Below are positions 27,101 to 35,320 of a DNA stretch of 64,000 nucleotides, in pieces; position 1 is the stretch's first letter, and each line of letters starts with the position of its first letter. The translations under genes were made by a program, and so were the position numbers. The stretch is from positions 1 to 64,000 of the forward strand of contig NZ_JAAQYM010000002.1 of NCBI RefSeq assembly GCF_012986595.1, written 5' to 3'. Below the pieces are notes generated by a model, which worked only from the letters and a program-made list of their open reading frames with translations, was not told the DNA's origin and ran no database searches. This stretch comes from Pseudomonas koreensis (GTDB lineage Bacteria; Pseudomonadota; Gammaproteobacteria; Pseudomonadales; Pseudomonadaceae).

Positions 27101-27586
27101 TCAGCCGGGCACTGGCAATGGCTTGTGCAACGCCACGCAGTGCAAGCCCTGCTCGCTGGCGGGTGACGCCGCTTCGCAGTAACCCAGATGCCGATAAAAA
27201 GTCGCGCCGGTGCGGGTGCTGGCGATGCTCACCTGCGGCACGCCGCGCATCCGCAGCCAGCCTTCCAGATCCGTCAGCAACGCCCGCCCGGCACCACGAC
27301 GAAACCATTCCGGCTGCACATGACAAAAGCCGATGTTGCCGCTGGCCGTGGCCATGCCGACACCCACCGGTTTGTCCTGCAGCAAGGCGATGTTCAGGTA
27401 GCAATGCGGGTCGGCCAGCCGAGCGCTGATGACGTCGGCGGATTGCCGGGCGATCCAGCGGCTGACGAGTTGCGGGTCGTTGCGGTGTTCGAGCGCACAC
27501 CCGACGCGGATCGAACGCTCGATGATACGGCTGATGATGCCGGCGTCGGCCGCTGTCGCCGGGTAGATGCAGATCGGTGCTTGCAT
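27101..27586 (-). CDS. GNAT-family N-acetyltransferase
   Basis: The 161-residue protein has the GNAT fold: GFCHVQPEWFRRGAGRALLTDLEGW around residues 87-111 contains the acetyl-CoA pyrophosphate loop (R-R-G-A-G), and the C-terminal RTGATFYRHLGY is the usual motif B end. The substrate is unknown. ATG 27586 is used since GAGGGA lies upstream; an ATG five codons earlier is possible. It precedes pvdH on the same strand, but the pvdH box sits between them, so it is not obviously iron-regulated. Confidence 0.75.
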   Translation of the reverse strand: MQAPICIYPATAADAGIISRIIERSIRVGCALEHRNDPQLVSRWIARQSADVISARLADPHCYLNIALLQDKPVGVGMATASGNIGFCHVQPEWFRRGAGRALLTDLEGWLRMRGVPQVSIASTRTGATFYRHLGYCEAASPASEQGLHCVALHKPLPVPG

Positions 27587-27694
27587 GCTGCGGTCCCTCA
27601 ATCCATTGAGTCAGAGCAGCCCCGACCATAACGCTGCGACCGGCGGATCACCAATGCGCAGACGTTACATTTGATGTGCCCAAACCTCATCCCC

Positions 27695-27786
27695 TTGTGG
27701 GAGCGAGCCTGCTCGCGATAGCGTCGTGTCAGTCCAGATCTTCATCGGCTGAATGACCGCAATCGCGAGCAGGCTCGCTCCTACAA
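27695..27786. repeat. REP pair, family B
   Basis: GGGAGCGAGCCTGCTCGCGAT on the left and ATCGCGAGCAGGCTCGCTCC on the right lie about 50 bp apart between the GNAT gene and the sensor kinase gene. Confidence 0.88.
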
Positions 27787-27800
27787 AGGTTGTTGAGTTT

Positions 27801-29123
27801 TCAGACCGGTTGCAGCGGCATCGTCAGTTCCACTCGCAGGCCATCCGGACGACTGTCGAAATGCAGGGTGCAGGCACAGCGCTGGACGATGGCTTGCACA
27901 ATCGCCAGGCCGAGGCCGCAGCCGGTGCTCTGGCCGTTGCGCCAGAAGCGCTGGGTCAGATGCTGCAGATCCTGCGCAGCAATCCCCGGGCCGTGGTCAC
28001 GCACGACAAAACGTGCGCGCTGGCCGACCGTTTCCAGGCTCAACTCCACCGCGGCGTCCGCCGGGGTATGGCGCAGAGCGTTGTCGAGCAGATTGCGCAG
28101 CGCGGCAATCGACAGCACCGCCGGCATTTGCACCGGTGCGCTGGACAAGGTTGTCGGCAAGTGCAGTTTGATTCGCTGGCGCTCGCCGCCGGCCGCATCC
28201 TGCATCGCCAGTTTCGCCACCTGCTCGGCGCTGCACTGCACACCGTCGTCGAACGACAGGCTGCCCTCCACCCGTGCCAGCAACAGCAGTTGCTCCAGCG
28301 TGCGATGCATGCGATCGGCGCCCTCTTCGGCCCGGGCCAGCGACTGATCGCGGGCACTGCCTTCGGTCATGCGCGCCACTTGCAAGTGGGTCTTGATCGC
28401 CGTCAGCGGGCTGCGCAGTTCATGGGCGGCGTCACCGGTCAGCCGCCGCTCGCGCTCGATGGTTTTGCCGATGCGCTGGAACAGCTGGTTCTGGGTATCG
28501 AGCAGCGGTTTCAGCTCGCTGGGGAACGACTGCAATTGCAGCGGCTCCAGCGAGTCGGCGTTACGCCGCATCAAGGCTTCGCGCAGGCGATTGAGCGGCG
28601 CCAGACCCTGACCGATACCCAGCCACAACAGGCACAGGCAACCGAGCAACGCCACGCCGACCGGCACCGAAGCCGCCAGCAGGATCGACATGTTCAGGGC
28701 TTCGCGCTCGATCTGGCGGTCAGCGGTGGTGATCCGCACGTCACCCCGCGCGAGGGTGAAACTGCGCCACGGCGCACCGTCGATCATCTGGTCGTGGAAG
28801 CCCATTTTTTCCGCTTCCAGGGTTTGCTCGGGGCTGCTGTGGCTACGGGCCAGAATCTCCCCGCGCAACGAACTGACCTGACAGGCCATGCCGCCGGGAA
28901 TGTTCAACTGTTCGGCACTGAAATGGGTGCCCTCGCCCTTGCTCGGCAGCGCCGGCAATTGCTCCAGCAGCCCGGCGACCATGCGCGCCGACGCCACCAG
29001 ACGCTGGTCGAGGGAAAACATCATCTGATTGCGCAAGTCGCTGAGCATCCAGGCCGCGGCCAAGGCCCAGATCAGGGCGAACGCGGCGCCGAGGGTCAGA
29101 CTCAGGCGCAGACGCAGACTCAT
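27801..29123 (-). CDS. dsbS: Sensor histidine kinase DsbS of a copper/thiol two-component system
   Basis: This 440-residue kinase has a first membrane helix at about residues 8-28, a periplasmic sensor of about 110 residues, a second helix near residues 143-165, a HisKA domain with His234 in GDAAHELRSPLTAIK and an ATPase domain (N box LRNLLDNALRHTP, G boxes RDHGPGI and GCGLGLAIV). It resembles the short QseC/PmrB kinases. The name follows gene order with dsbR and the divergent dsbD-tlpA-dsbG set, as in P. aeruginosa PA2476-PA2480, where the pair is reported to respond to copper. ATG 29123 shares a base with the dsbR stop (TGATG). Confidence 0.78.
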   Translation of the reverse strand: MSLRLRLSLTLGAAFALIWALAAAWMLSDLRNQMMFSLDQRLVASARMVAGLLEQLPALPSKGEGTHFSAEQLNIPGGMACQVSSLRGEILARSHSSPEQTLEAEKMGFHDQMIDGAPWRSFTLARGDVRITTADRQIEREALNMSILLAASVPVGVALLGCLCLLWLGIGQGLAPLNRLREALMRRNADSLEPLQLQSFPSELKPLLDTQNQLFQRIGKTIERERRLTGDAAHELRSPLTAIKTHLQVARMTEGSARDQSLARAEEGADRMHRTLEQLLLLARVEGSLSFDDGVQCSAEQVAKLAMQDAAGGERQRIKLHLPTTLSSAPVQMPAVLSIAALRNLLDNALRHTPADAAVELSLETVGQRARFVVRDHGPGIAAQDLQHLTQRFWRNGQSTGCGLGLAIVQAIVQRCACTLHFDSRPDGLRVELTMPLQPV

Positions 29124-29803
29124 CACTTCTGTTGCTCTCCACCATCGGCCGGTCCGAGGCGGTAGCCCAGACCGCGCACGGTTTCGACGATACCCTTGCC
29201 GAGTTTGCTGCGCAGGTGATGGATGTGCACGTTGAGGGCGTTGCTCTCCAGCTCGTCATTAAAGCCGTAGACGCTGTCCTTCAATTGCTCGGTGGACAGC
29301 ACCCGTCCACGGTTGTGCAACAGTGCCTGCAACAGCGATTGCTCGCGGCGCGACAAGTCCACCGGCTGCCCGGCCAGGGTGGTTTCACGGCTGCTCGGGT
29401 CGTAGGTCAGTGCGCCGTGTTCGATCAGGTTGACGCTGCGTCCGGCGACCCGGCGCAGCAGGGTTTGCAGGCGGGCGAACAGCTCGCGCAGATCGAACGG
29501 TTTGAGCAGGTAATCGTCAGCTCCGGCCTGCAAGCCATCGACCCGGTCAGTCACCGAATCGCGCGCGGTCAGAATCAGCACCGGAATTTCCAGGCCCTGT
29601 TGCCGCAGTTGTTGCAGCAACTTGAGGCCATCTTCGTCGGGCAGGCCAAGATCGAGCACCATCACGTCGAATTCGGCGACCTTGAGCATCGCCCGCGCCT
29701 TGGAAGCGGTATTGACGTGCTCCACGGTGAGCCCTTGGGCTGTGAGCCCGGCAACGATACCGCTGGCGATCAATTCATCGTCTTCGCAAACCAGTACGTG
29801 CAT
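29123..29803 (-). CDS. dsbR: OmpR-family response regulator DsbR
   Basis: The 226-residue regulator has a receiver domain with acidic pocket CEDDE at residues 6-10, phosphoacceptor Asp51 in VLDLGLPD and Lys101-region DYLLKPF. A C-terminal winged helix contains ELESNALNVHIHHLRSKLG and the GLGYRLG end. It is of the QseB/PmrA type. ATG 29803 starts a normal MHVLVCEDD beginning, while longer frames upstream are non-coding. It is co-transcribed with the kinase. Tandem repeats with an 11-bp period on both sides of the divergent region are likely binding sites. Confidence 0.82.
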   Translation of the reverse strand: MHVLVCEDDELIASGIVAGLTAQGLTVEHVNTASKARAMLKVAEFDVMVLDLGLPDEDGLKLLQQLRQQGLEIPVLILTARDSVTDRVDGLQAGADDYLLKPFDLRELFARLQTLLRRVAGRSVNLIEHGALTYDPSSRETTLAGQPVDLSRREQSLLQALLHNRGRVLSTEQLKDSVYGFNDELESNALNVHIHHLRSKLGKGIVETVRGLGYRLGPADGGEQQK

Positions 29804-29842
29804 GGCGATTCCCTGAGAAAAAAGGTGAGTCAAACAGAGCAG

Positions 29843-29861
29843 GATTAAGCCGCAATTATGG
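29843..29861 (-). promoter_or_regulatory. Candidate DsbR site upstream of dsbR
   Basis: On the minus strand CATAATTGC and GGCTTAATC-like half sites recur with an 11-bp period (ATTAT at 29855-29859 and ATTAA at 29844-29848 on the plus strand), 40-58 bases before the dsbR start. The repeat is degenerate compared with the one before dsbD. Confidence 0.4.
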
Positions 29862-30087
29862 CAGAGCCACAACGCAGGCGGCAGGCTCCGATCTGTTTGA
29901 TCGAAACTTGTCTGGCCACAACAACTAATACCGACTAAACAATCAAACCCAAACAGCAACTAACGAAACAACTAACAACATCCCCGCACTGTACAAATAT
30001 AAACCCGATAACTAATCTTGGCCCGCAACACAGAAACAACAAACCACCATCACTCTTAATCAATATTTTATTAAAAGAATTTTAAAC
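29862..30087. other. AT-rich non-coding stretch before the hemopexin gene
   Basis: From about 29930 the sequence turns markedly AT-rich, with runs such as CAACTAACGAAACAACTAAC, in contrast to the GC-rich surroundings. It has no open frame of note. The composition shift continues to the hemopexin start and suggests acquired DNA. A promoter for that gene probably lies here; I cannot fix one. Confidence 0.5.
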
Positions 30088-30771
30088 ATGACCATTGGCA
30101 AAAACTTCATTGCGGTTGACTGGCGCACCGGCCCCGATCGTATTTATTTCTTTTTCAAAGAAAAGAACACCTATGCCCGCTTCGATTTCGAGGACAACAA
30201 AGTGCTCTCCGGTTACCCCAAGTCCGTTGACGGTCATTGGGAAGGCCTGGACAAGCCTGCTGCCGATCTGCGCTTTGGTTTCACCACGACAACCCGCAGC
30301 TATAACGGTGGCATCGATACCCTCTGGATGTTCTACGACGAGGGTGATACACCCAGTGTCTGTGAGATCAGCCAGAGGTCCGACACAGCCCTGTCGAAAA
30401 CTTCCGTGGCAAAATCCACTTGGGCAAAGTTACTTCCTTACTACTATCAGATCGTCGGCGTGATGTGGGCCGAGAGTTCGGCCACCAAAGAAACCTATTG
30501 GTTTCTGCTGAATAACGGCAACTATCTGATCTACGACCTTTATTCAGAATACCTGGAAGTGCTGCCACTCAAAGATTCGCCGTGGGCACCCTTGGAAGAA
30601 TATAAAGGCCGAATGATGACTGCTGCCACCAACGACTACCCGACCTTCGACACTTACTTTTATGTTTTCCTCAACGACAACCAGTACCTGCGTTATGAAC
30701 AGGGCGCGAAAAAAGTATTTGGCCCGTATACAATCTCCGAATCCACCTGGCCCGGGCTGCTGAAAGACTGA
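30088..30771 (+). CDS. Hemopexin-repeat protein, four-bladed propeller
   Basis: The 227-residue protein consists of four repeats of hemopexin type, at about residues 7-54, 61-115, 121-169 and 176-224. Each has an aromatic strand (IYFFFKEKNTYARFD, TLWMFYDEG, TYWFLLNNGNYLIYD, TYFYVFLNDNQYLRYE) and ends with a Trp-x-x-Leu (HWEGL, TWAKL, PWAPL, TWPGL). Four repeats make one complete propeller, as in vertebrate hemopexin, plant albumin-2 and the Photorhabdus photopexins. There is no signal peptide and one Cys. The role is unknown; heme, metal or polyamine binding, or an insect-directed activity, are possible. It lies in AT-rich DNA between dsbR and dsbD, so it looks acquired. Confidence 0.75.
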   Translation: MTIGKNFIAVDWRTGPDRIYFFFKEKNTYARFDFEDNKVLSGYPKSVDGHWEGLDKPAADLRFGFTTTTRSYNGGIDTLWMFYDEGDTPSVCEISQRSDTALSKTSVAKSTWAKLLPYYYQIVGVMWAESSATKETYWFLLNNGNYLIYDLYSEYLEVLPLKDSPWAPLEEYKGRMMTAATNDYPTFDTYFYVFLNDNQYLRYEQGAKKVFGPYTISESTWPGLLKD

Positions 30772-30830
30772 GGCCACTCGCAGGCACCAGTGAATCGGCG
30801 TCGGGTCGCCCATCCGACATCGTGCGGGGC

Positions 30831-30849
30831 GGTTAATCATCGGTTAATC
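30831..30849 (+). promoter_or_regulatory. Candidate DsbR box before dsbD: tandem GGTTAATC
   Basis: Two identical GGTTAATC units (30831-30838 and 30842-30849) repeat with an 11-bp period, the classical layout of OmpR/PhoB-family sites. They lie 48 bases before the dsbD start and after the hemopexin gene, so they would drive dsbD-tlpA-dsbG. Confidence 0.65.
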
Positions 30850-30896
30850 GCCACCCGCCACTGTGCACCAGACTTGCACAGGGACAAGGCTCCTCC

Positions 30897-32630
30897 ATGC
30901 GTCATTTTTTTCTTTTGTTTGCACTGCTGATCTCCGGCCTGGCCCAGGCGGGAAACAATCCATTCGAGACCAAACCGGAGTTTCTTCCGGTCGATAAAGC
31001 ATTCGTGCTGACCTCCGAACGCCTGGAATCCGGGGAAACCCAGCTGTTCTGGCAGATCGCCGACGGCTACTACCTGTATCAGAAGCGCCTGAAGTTCGAT
31101 GGCCTGAAGGCCGAACAGCAGCCGGCTCTGCCCGAAGGTGAGTCCCACAGCGACGAATTCTTCGGTGAACAACCGGTATACCGCCAGGGGCTGGAGGTGA
31201 AAGTCCCGGCCTCGGCCAGCGGTCAGATCAAGGTCAGTTATCAGGGCTGCGCCGATGCCGGTCTGTGTTATCCGCCGCAAACCCGGGTGATTGAGCTGGG
31301 CGGCAAAGCGACGCCAACCGCCGGCAATGAAGCGCCGGATCAGGCCCTGGCCAGCAGCCTTGAACAGCGCGCACTGGGCTGGAGTCTGCTGGTGTTCTTC
31401 GGTCTTGGCCTGCTGCTGGCGTTTACCCCGTGCTCGCTGCCGATGCTGCCGATTCTGGCGGGGATGATCGTCGGCAGCGGCGCCACGCCACGTCGCGGGT
31501 TCGCCCTGGCCAGCAGCTATGTGATTTGCATGGCGCTGGTGTATGCGGCGATGGGCGTGGTTGCCGCGCTGCTCGGCGCCAACCTGCAGGCGTGGTTGCA
31601 GAACCCCTGGCTGCTCGGTGCGTTTGCGCTGGTGTTCGTGGTGCTGGCGTTGCCGATGTTCGGCTTCTTCGAATTGCAATTGCCGGTGGCGGTGCGTGAT
31701 CGCCTCGAACACGCCTCGCGCAGCCGCAACGGCGGCAGCCTGATTGGTGCCGGGGTGCTCGGCGCCTTGTCCGGTCTACTGGTCGGTCCATGCATGACCG
31801 CGCCGCTGGCCGGCGCCTTGCTGTACATCGCGCAGAGTGGCAATGCGCTGCACGGTGGGCTGATTCTGTTCGCACTGGGCATTGGCATCGGTGTGCCGCT
31901 GTTGCTGCTGGTGACCGTCGGCAACCGCTTCCTGCCGAAACCCGGCGCGTGGATGAACCTGCTCAAGGGCATCTTCGGTTTCCTGTTCCTGGCCACTGCG
32001 CTGCTGATGTTGCGCCCGGTGCTGGACGCTTCGCTGTGGCTGGGCCTGTGTGGCGCGCTGCTGCTGATCGCCGCGTTCTGCGCCTGGAAACAATCCGAAG
32101 GCTTTGGACGTGTCGCCCAGGTATTCGGCGCCAGTTCGTTGCTGCTCGGTCTGTGGGGCAGCCTGTTGATGATCGGTGCCGCCGGTGGCAGTGACGATCC
32201 GTATCAGCCGTTGCAGGTGTACAGCGCCGGCCGGGTTGCCAGCGCCACGCCGAGCGGGCATGACGCGTTCACCACGATCAAGGATCCGGCAGCGCTGCAA
32301 CGTGAGCTGGATACCGCCAAGGCGAAGGGTCAGTGGGTATTGCTCGATTATTACGCCGACTGGTGTGTGTCGTGCAAAGTCATGGAGAAACAAGTGTTCG
32401 GCAAGGATACGGTGATGCAGGCACTCAGCGATGTGCGTCTGCTGCGCCTGGATGTCACCGCCGACAATGCCGCCAGCCGCGAACTGCTGGGCCGCTACAA
32501 AGTCCCGGGGCCACCGAGTTTCGTCTGGATCGGCGCCGACGGCGAAGAACGGCGCAGCCAGCGCATCACCGGTGAGGTCGATGCCGATACCTTCCTGCAA
32601 CGCTGGACCACCACCCGAGACGCCAATTAA
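30897..32630 (+). CDS. dsbD: DsbD, thiol:disulfide interchange protein
   Basis: This 577-residue protein moves electrons from cytosolic thioredoxin to periplasmic thiol proteins. A signal peptide (about 18 residues, ending LAQA) is followed by the alpha domain with Cys118 and Cys124 in GCADAGLCYPP. The membrane beta domain has Cys179 in FTPCSLP and Cys299 in VGPCMTAPL, and the C-terminal thioredoxin-like gamma domain has CVSCK (Cys490, Cys493). All six redox cysteines of E. coli DsbD are matched. It leads an operon with a TlpA-like gene and dsbG, and its promoter holds a tandem repeat probably bound by DsbR. Confidence 0.93.
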   Translation: MRHFFLLFALLISGLAQAGNNPFETKPEFLPVDKAFVLTSERLESGETQLFWQIADGYYLYQKRLKFDGLKAEQQPALPEGESHSDEFFGEQPVYRQGLEVKVPASASGQIKVSYQGCADAGLCYPPQTRVIELGGKATPTAGNEAPDQALASSLEQRALGWSLLVFFGLGLLLAFTPCSLPMLPILAGMIVGSGATPRRGFALASSYVICMALVYAAMGVVAALLGANLQAWLQNPWLLGAFALVFVVLALPMFGFFELQLPVAVRDRLEHASRSRNGGSLIGAGVLGALSGLLVGPCMTAPLAGALLYIAQSGNALHGGLILFALGIGIGVPLLLLVTVGNRFLPKPGAWMNLLKGIFGFLFLATALLMLRPVLDASLWLGLCGALLLIAAFCAWKQSEGFGRVAQVFGASSLLLGLWGSLLMIGAAGGSDDPYQPLQVYSAGRVASATPSGHDAFTTIKDPAALQRELDTAKAKGQWVLLDYYADWCVSCKVMEKQVFGKDTVMQALSDVRLLRLDVTADNAASRELLGRYKVPGPPSFVWIGADGEERRSQRITGEVDADTFLQRWTTTRDAN

Positions 32631-33499
32631 TGCTGACGTTCACCCTCGGCACCTTTGCCATCGCGCTTAACCACCTGCTGCTGATCAGTGCCCTGGCGCT
32701 GGCGACCTTTGTCGGCTGGCGGGTCGCCAAGCGTGGCGGCGATAACCCCGAGTCGGCGCTGTTCAGCCTGTTTCTGCTGGGCCTGCTCGCGGCGCGCGTG
32801 GCGTTTGTCGCGTTGTATTGGGGCCATTATCGCAACGATCCGTGGCAGATCATCGACCTGCGCGATGGCGGCTTTCTCGCCTGGCCAGGGGTGATCGTAC
32901 TGTTGCTGGCGGCGCTGTATCGCGGCTGGCGCCGCCCGGGCCTGCGCCGGCCGCTGGGTTTCGGCGTGGCCAGCGGTGTGCTGTTCTGGCTGCTGGCGAC
33001 CCTGTCGTTGAACATCTACGAACAAGGCACTCGGCTGCCGGAGATCACCTTGCGCAACGCCGCCGGGGAGACCATCCAGCTCCGCGATTATCAGGGCGGT
33101 CCGCTGGTGATCAACCTGTGGGCCACCTGGTGCCCGCCGTGCCGGCGTGAAATGCCCGTGCTGGAAAACGCCCAGCAACAACGCCCGGACCTGACCTTTC
33201 TGTTCGTCAATCAGGCCGAAAGCATGCAAAGCGTTGCGACTTTTCTCGAAACCCAGGGCTTGAGTCTGAACAACGTGCTGTTCGACCGCAGCGGCCGACT
33301 CGGTCAGGCCGTGGGTTCCATGGCGCTGCCGACTACGCTGTTCTATAGCCCTGATGGTCGCTTGCTGAGCAGCCACCTGGGCGAGCTGTCGAACGCCAGT
33401 CTGGCGCGCGCCCTGGAAAACTTCGACAGCCCCAATCCAACCGCCGCACCGGCCACCTCTGCAAGGAAACTGCCATGCCCCGCCTCCGCCACCTGCTGA
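32630..33499 (+). CDS. TlpA/DsbE-like thioredoxin with an N-terminal membrane domain
   Basis: The 289-residue protein fuses an N-terminal membrane part of about 130 residues with four predicted helices to a C-terminal periplasmic thioredoxin domain. The latter has the active site NLWATWCPPCRREMP (Cys168 and Cys171) and a cis-proline in SMALPTTLFYS. WCPPC is the hallmark of reducing TlpA/DsbE/ResA proteins. The membrane part resembles an Lgt-like helical bundle and might take part in electron flow from DsbD. Its ATG overlaps the dsbD stop, and its 3' end overlaps dsbG by 25 bp. The P. aeruginosa counterpart is PA2477. Confidence 0.83.
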   Translation: MLTFTLGTFAIALNHLLLISALALATFVGWRVAKRGGDNPESALFSLFLLGLLAARVAFVALYWGHYRNDPWQIIDLRDGGFLAWPGVIVLLLAALYRGWRRPGLRRPLGFGVASGVLFWLLATLSLNIYEQGTRLPEITLRNAAGETIQLRDYQGGPLVINLWATWCPPCRREMPVLENAQQQRPDLTFLFVNQAESMQSVATFLETQGLSLNNVLFDRSGRLGQAVGSMALPTTLFYSPDGRLLSSHLGELSNASLARALENFDSPNPTAAPATSARKLPCPASATC

Positions 33500-34245
33500 C
33501 GCTGACTCTGGGCACTGCCCTGCTGCACCTGCCGTCGGTACAGGCCGCCGAAGAATTGCCCGCCGCGATCAAGCAGATCGAAGCCAAGGGCGCAAAAATC
33601 GTCGGCCAGTTCGACGCCCCGGACGGCTTGCGCGGTTATGCGGCGCAGTACCAGAACCGTGGCATGGCGCTGTACCTGACGCCGGACGGCCAACATGTGT
33701 TGCTGGGCAATCTGTACGACGCCGACGGCAAGGACCTGAGCAGCGAACCGCTGCAGAAAATGGTCTACGCGCCGATGGCCAAGGAAATCTGGGGCAAGTT
33801 CGAAGCCAGCAACTGGATTCAGGACGGCAACAAGGACGCACCGCGCACGGTGTACCTGTTCAGCGATCCGAACTGCCCGTACTGCAACATGTTCTGGGAA
33901 CAGGCGCGGCCATGGGTCAAGGCCGGCAAGGTGCAACTGCGGCACATCATGGTCGGCATCATCCGCGAAGACAGCCCGGCGAAATCCGCTGCCCTGCTGG
34001 CGGCGAAAGACCCGGCCAAGGCGCTGGAAGACCATGAGAAGGCTGGCAAGGCCAGCACCCTCAAGCCATTGAAGGATATTCCGGCGGCGGTGCAGACCAA
34101 ACTCGCGGCCAACATGCAGTTGATGGAAGACCTGGAGTTGCAGGCGACGCCGGCCATCTTCTACATGGACGACAAGGGTGAGCTGCAACAGCAGCAAGGC
34201 GCGCCTTCGCCGGACAAACTGGCGAAGATTCTCGGTCCTAAATAA
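33475..34245 (+). CDS. dsbG: DsbG-like periplasmic disulfide isomerase/reductase
   Basis: The 256-residue protein has a signal peptide ending in VQAAEE (about residue 25), an N-terminal cystatin-like dimerisation domain, and a thioredoxin domain with the CPYC active site (Cys134 and Cys137 in SDPNCPYCNMFW) and a TPAIFY cis-proline. CPYC and the Thr-Pro favour DsbG over DsbC (CGYC). DsbG protects single cysteine residues from over-oxidation. It is last in the dsbD operon and overlaps the previous gene by 25 bp. A REP pair follows. Confidence 0.88.
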   Translation: MPRLRHLLTLTLGTALLHLPSVQAAEELPAAIKQIEAKGAKIVGQFDAPDGLRGYAAQYQNRGMALYLTPDGQHVLLGNLYDADGKDLSSEPLQKMVYAPMAKEIWGKFEASNWIQDGNKDAPRTVYLFSDPNCPYCNMFWEQARPWVKAGKVQLRHIMVGIIREDSPAKSAALLAAKDPAKALEDHEKAGKASTLKPLKDIPAAVQTKLAANMQLMEDLELQATPAIFYMDDKGELQQQQGAPSPDKLAKILGPK

Positions 34246-34250
34246 GCCAG

Positions 34251-34329
34251 ATCAAAAGATCGCAGCCTGCGGCAACTCCTACATGGGAACGCGTTTTCTG
34301 CAGTAGCTGCCGCAGGCTGCGATCTTTTC
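34251..34329. repeat. REP pair, family A
   Basis: GATCGCAGCCTGCGGCAACTCC on the left and AGCTGCCGCAGGCTGCGATC on the right form a hairpin between convergent dsbG and the hydrolase gene, touching the latter's stop codon. The core has GCCGCAGGC where other copies have GCCGAAGGC. Confidence 0.85.
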
Positions 34330-35140
34330 AGTGGCGCTCAGCCAGAAAGGCGAGCAACGCCTCAGTGACAAATTCGGGATTCTCCAGACTGGAGATATGC
34401 CCCGCCTCCGGCACCAGCACCCACGGGCAACCGATCAGCTGCGCCATCTCCTTGGCCTCTGACGGCGGTCGTGGTTTGTCCTGATCGCCGCACATCACCA
34501 GCGTGGTCGCGGCGTTCAACTCGCGCAGACGCGGCAACCGATCATCCCGACTGAACGTGATTCGCCCCATTGGCACAATGCTGTCGCGCAGGCGATCAGT
34601 GCTGTACGCCGCCAGTTTGGCGCGGAAGTCCTGATACAGCGCCGACTGCCGATCAATGCCCGGGCGGAAGAAGATCGGCACCACGACGTCCAGCAGTTGC
34701 TCGGAGATCTCGCCGCTGTCCTCGATCTGTTTGAACAGCGAGAAGTAATACTGGCGGGTGGGCTCCGGCTCCACGCCGACGTACGTGTCCATCAGCACCA
34801 GGCCATTGATCCGTTGCGGTGCCGACAACGCCAGGCGAACGCCCCACATGCCGCCGACCGACAGTCCGACCAACGTGACTTGATCGATACCCAGATGATC
34901 GAGCAACGCCTCGGCCTGCCGCGCAATGTCATCCAGCGACGTGGTGCCTGGCGGCAACGTGCTGGATTCGCCGTGGCCCCACAGATCCAGGGCAATCACC
35001 CGATAGTGCGGCGCCAGCGCAGCGATCTGTGGTGCCCACATGGCGGTGTCCCACAGATAACTGCCCGCCAGCAGCACGGCCGGGCCGGTGCCTTGATCAA
35101 TGTAGTGCAGCGCTTGTCCGTCAACCGTGAAGAAAGGCAT
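34328..35140 (-). CDS. Alpha/beta hydrolase of unknown substrate
   Basis: This 270-residue hydrolase has the catalytic serine in the nucleophile elbow GLSVGG (about residue 96), an oxyanion region near LLAGSYLWD and the catalytic His in AGHISSLE near the C-terminus. It resembles 3-oxoadipate enol-lactonase and related small esterases. It lies downstream of pvdL but is separated by a terminator and a REP pair, and I see no PvdS box before it, so a role in pyoverdine synthesis is not supported by regulation. The ATG 35140 is preceded by a purine-poor stretch, giving a weak ribosome site. Confidence 0.78.
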   Translation of the reverse strand: MPFFTVDGQALHYIDQGTGPAVLLAGSYLWDTAMWAPQIAALAPHYRVIALDLWGHGESSTLPPGTTSLDDIARQAEALLDHLGIDQVTLVGLSVGGMWGVRLALSAPQRINGLVLMDTYVGVEPEPTRQYYFSLFKQIEDSGEISEQLLDVVVPIFFRPGIDRQSALYQDFRAKLAAYSTDRLRDSIVPMGRITFSRDDRLPRLRELNAATTLVMCGDQDKPRPPSEAKEMAQLIGCPWVLVPEAGHISSLENPEFVTEALLAFLAERH

Positions 35141-35155
35141 CGACCACCCCCGCGA

Positions 35156-35189
35156 TGAAAAAGAGAACCGGCAGACTGAGCTGCCGGTT
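35156..35189 (-). terminator. Terminator downstream of pvdL
   Basis: Stem AACCGGCAG (35166-35174) and CTGCCGGTT (35181-35189) with a 6-base loop is followed on the minus strand by CTCTTTTT. It lies after the REP pair downstream of pvdL and before the hydrolase start. Confidence 0.7.
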
Positions 35190-35230
35190 GTTGATCGTCA
35201 ACCGTGTAAAGGTCTGAAAATCTGCAGCCC

Positions 35231-35302
35231 AATCGCGAGCAGGCTCACTCCTACAGGAAGAATACATTTCCAATGTGGGAGCGAGCCTGCTCGCGATGAG
35301 GC
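35231..35302. repeat. REP pair, family B
   Basis: ATCGCGAGCAGGCTCACTCC on the left and GGGAGCGAGCCTGCTCGCGAT on the right, immediately after the pvdL stop codon. Confidence 0.88.
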
Positions 35303-35320
35303 CGCAACAGACGCCGGAGA

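Noticed and set aside
34328..35140. The alpha/beta hydrolase as a pyoverdine thioesterase
   Set aside because: It is separated from pvdL by a REP pair and a terminator, has no PvdS box, and its nucleophile elbow GLSVGG is of the lactonase/esterase type, not the usual GHSxG of type II thioesterases.
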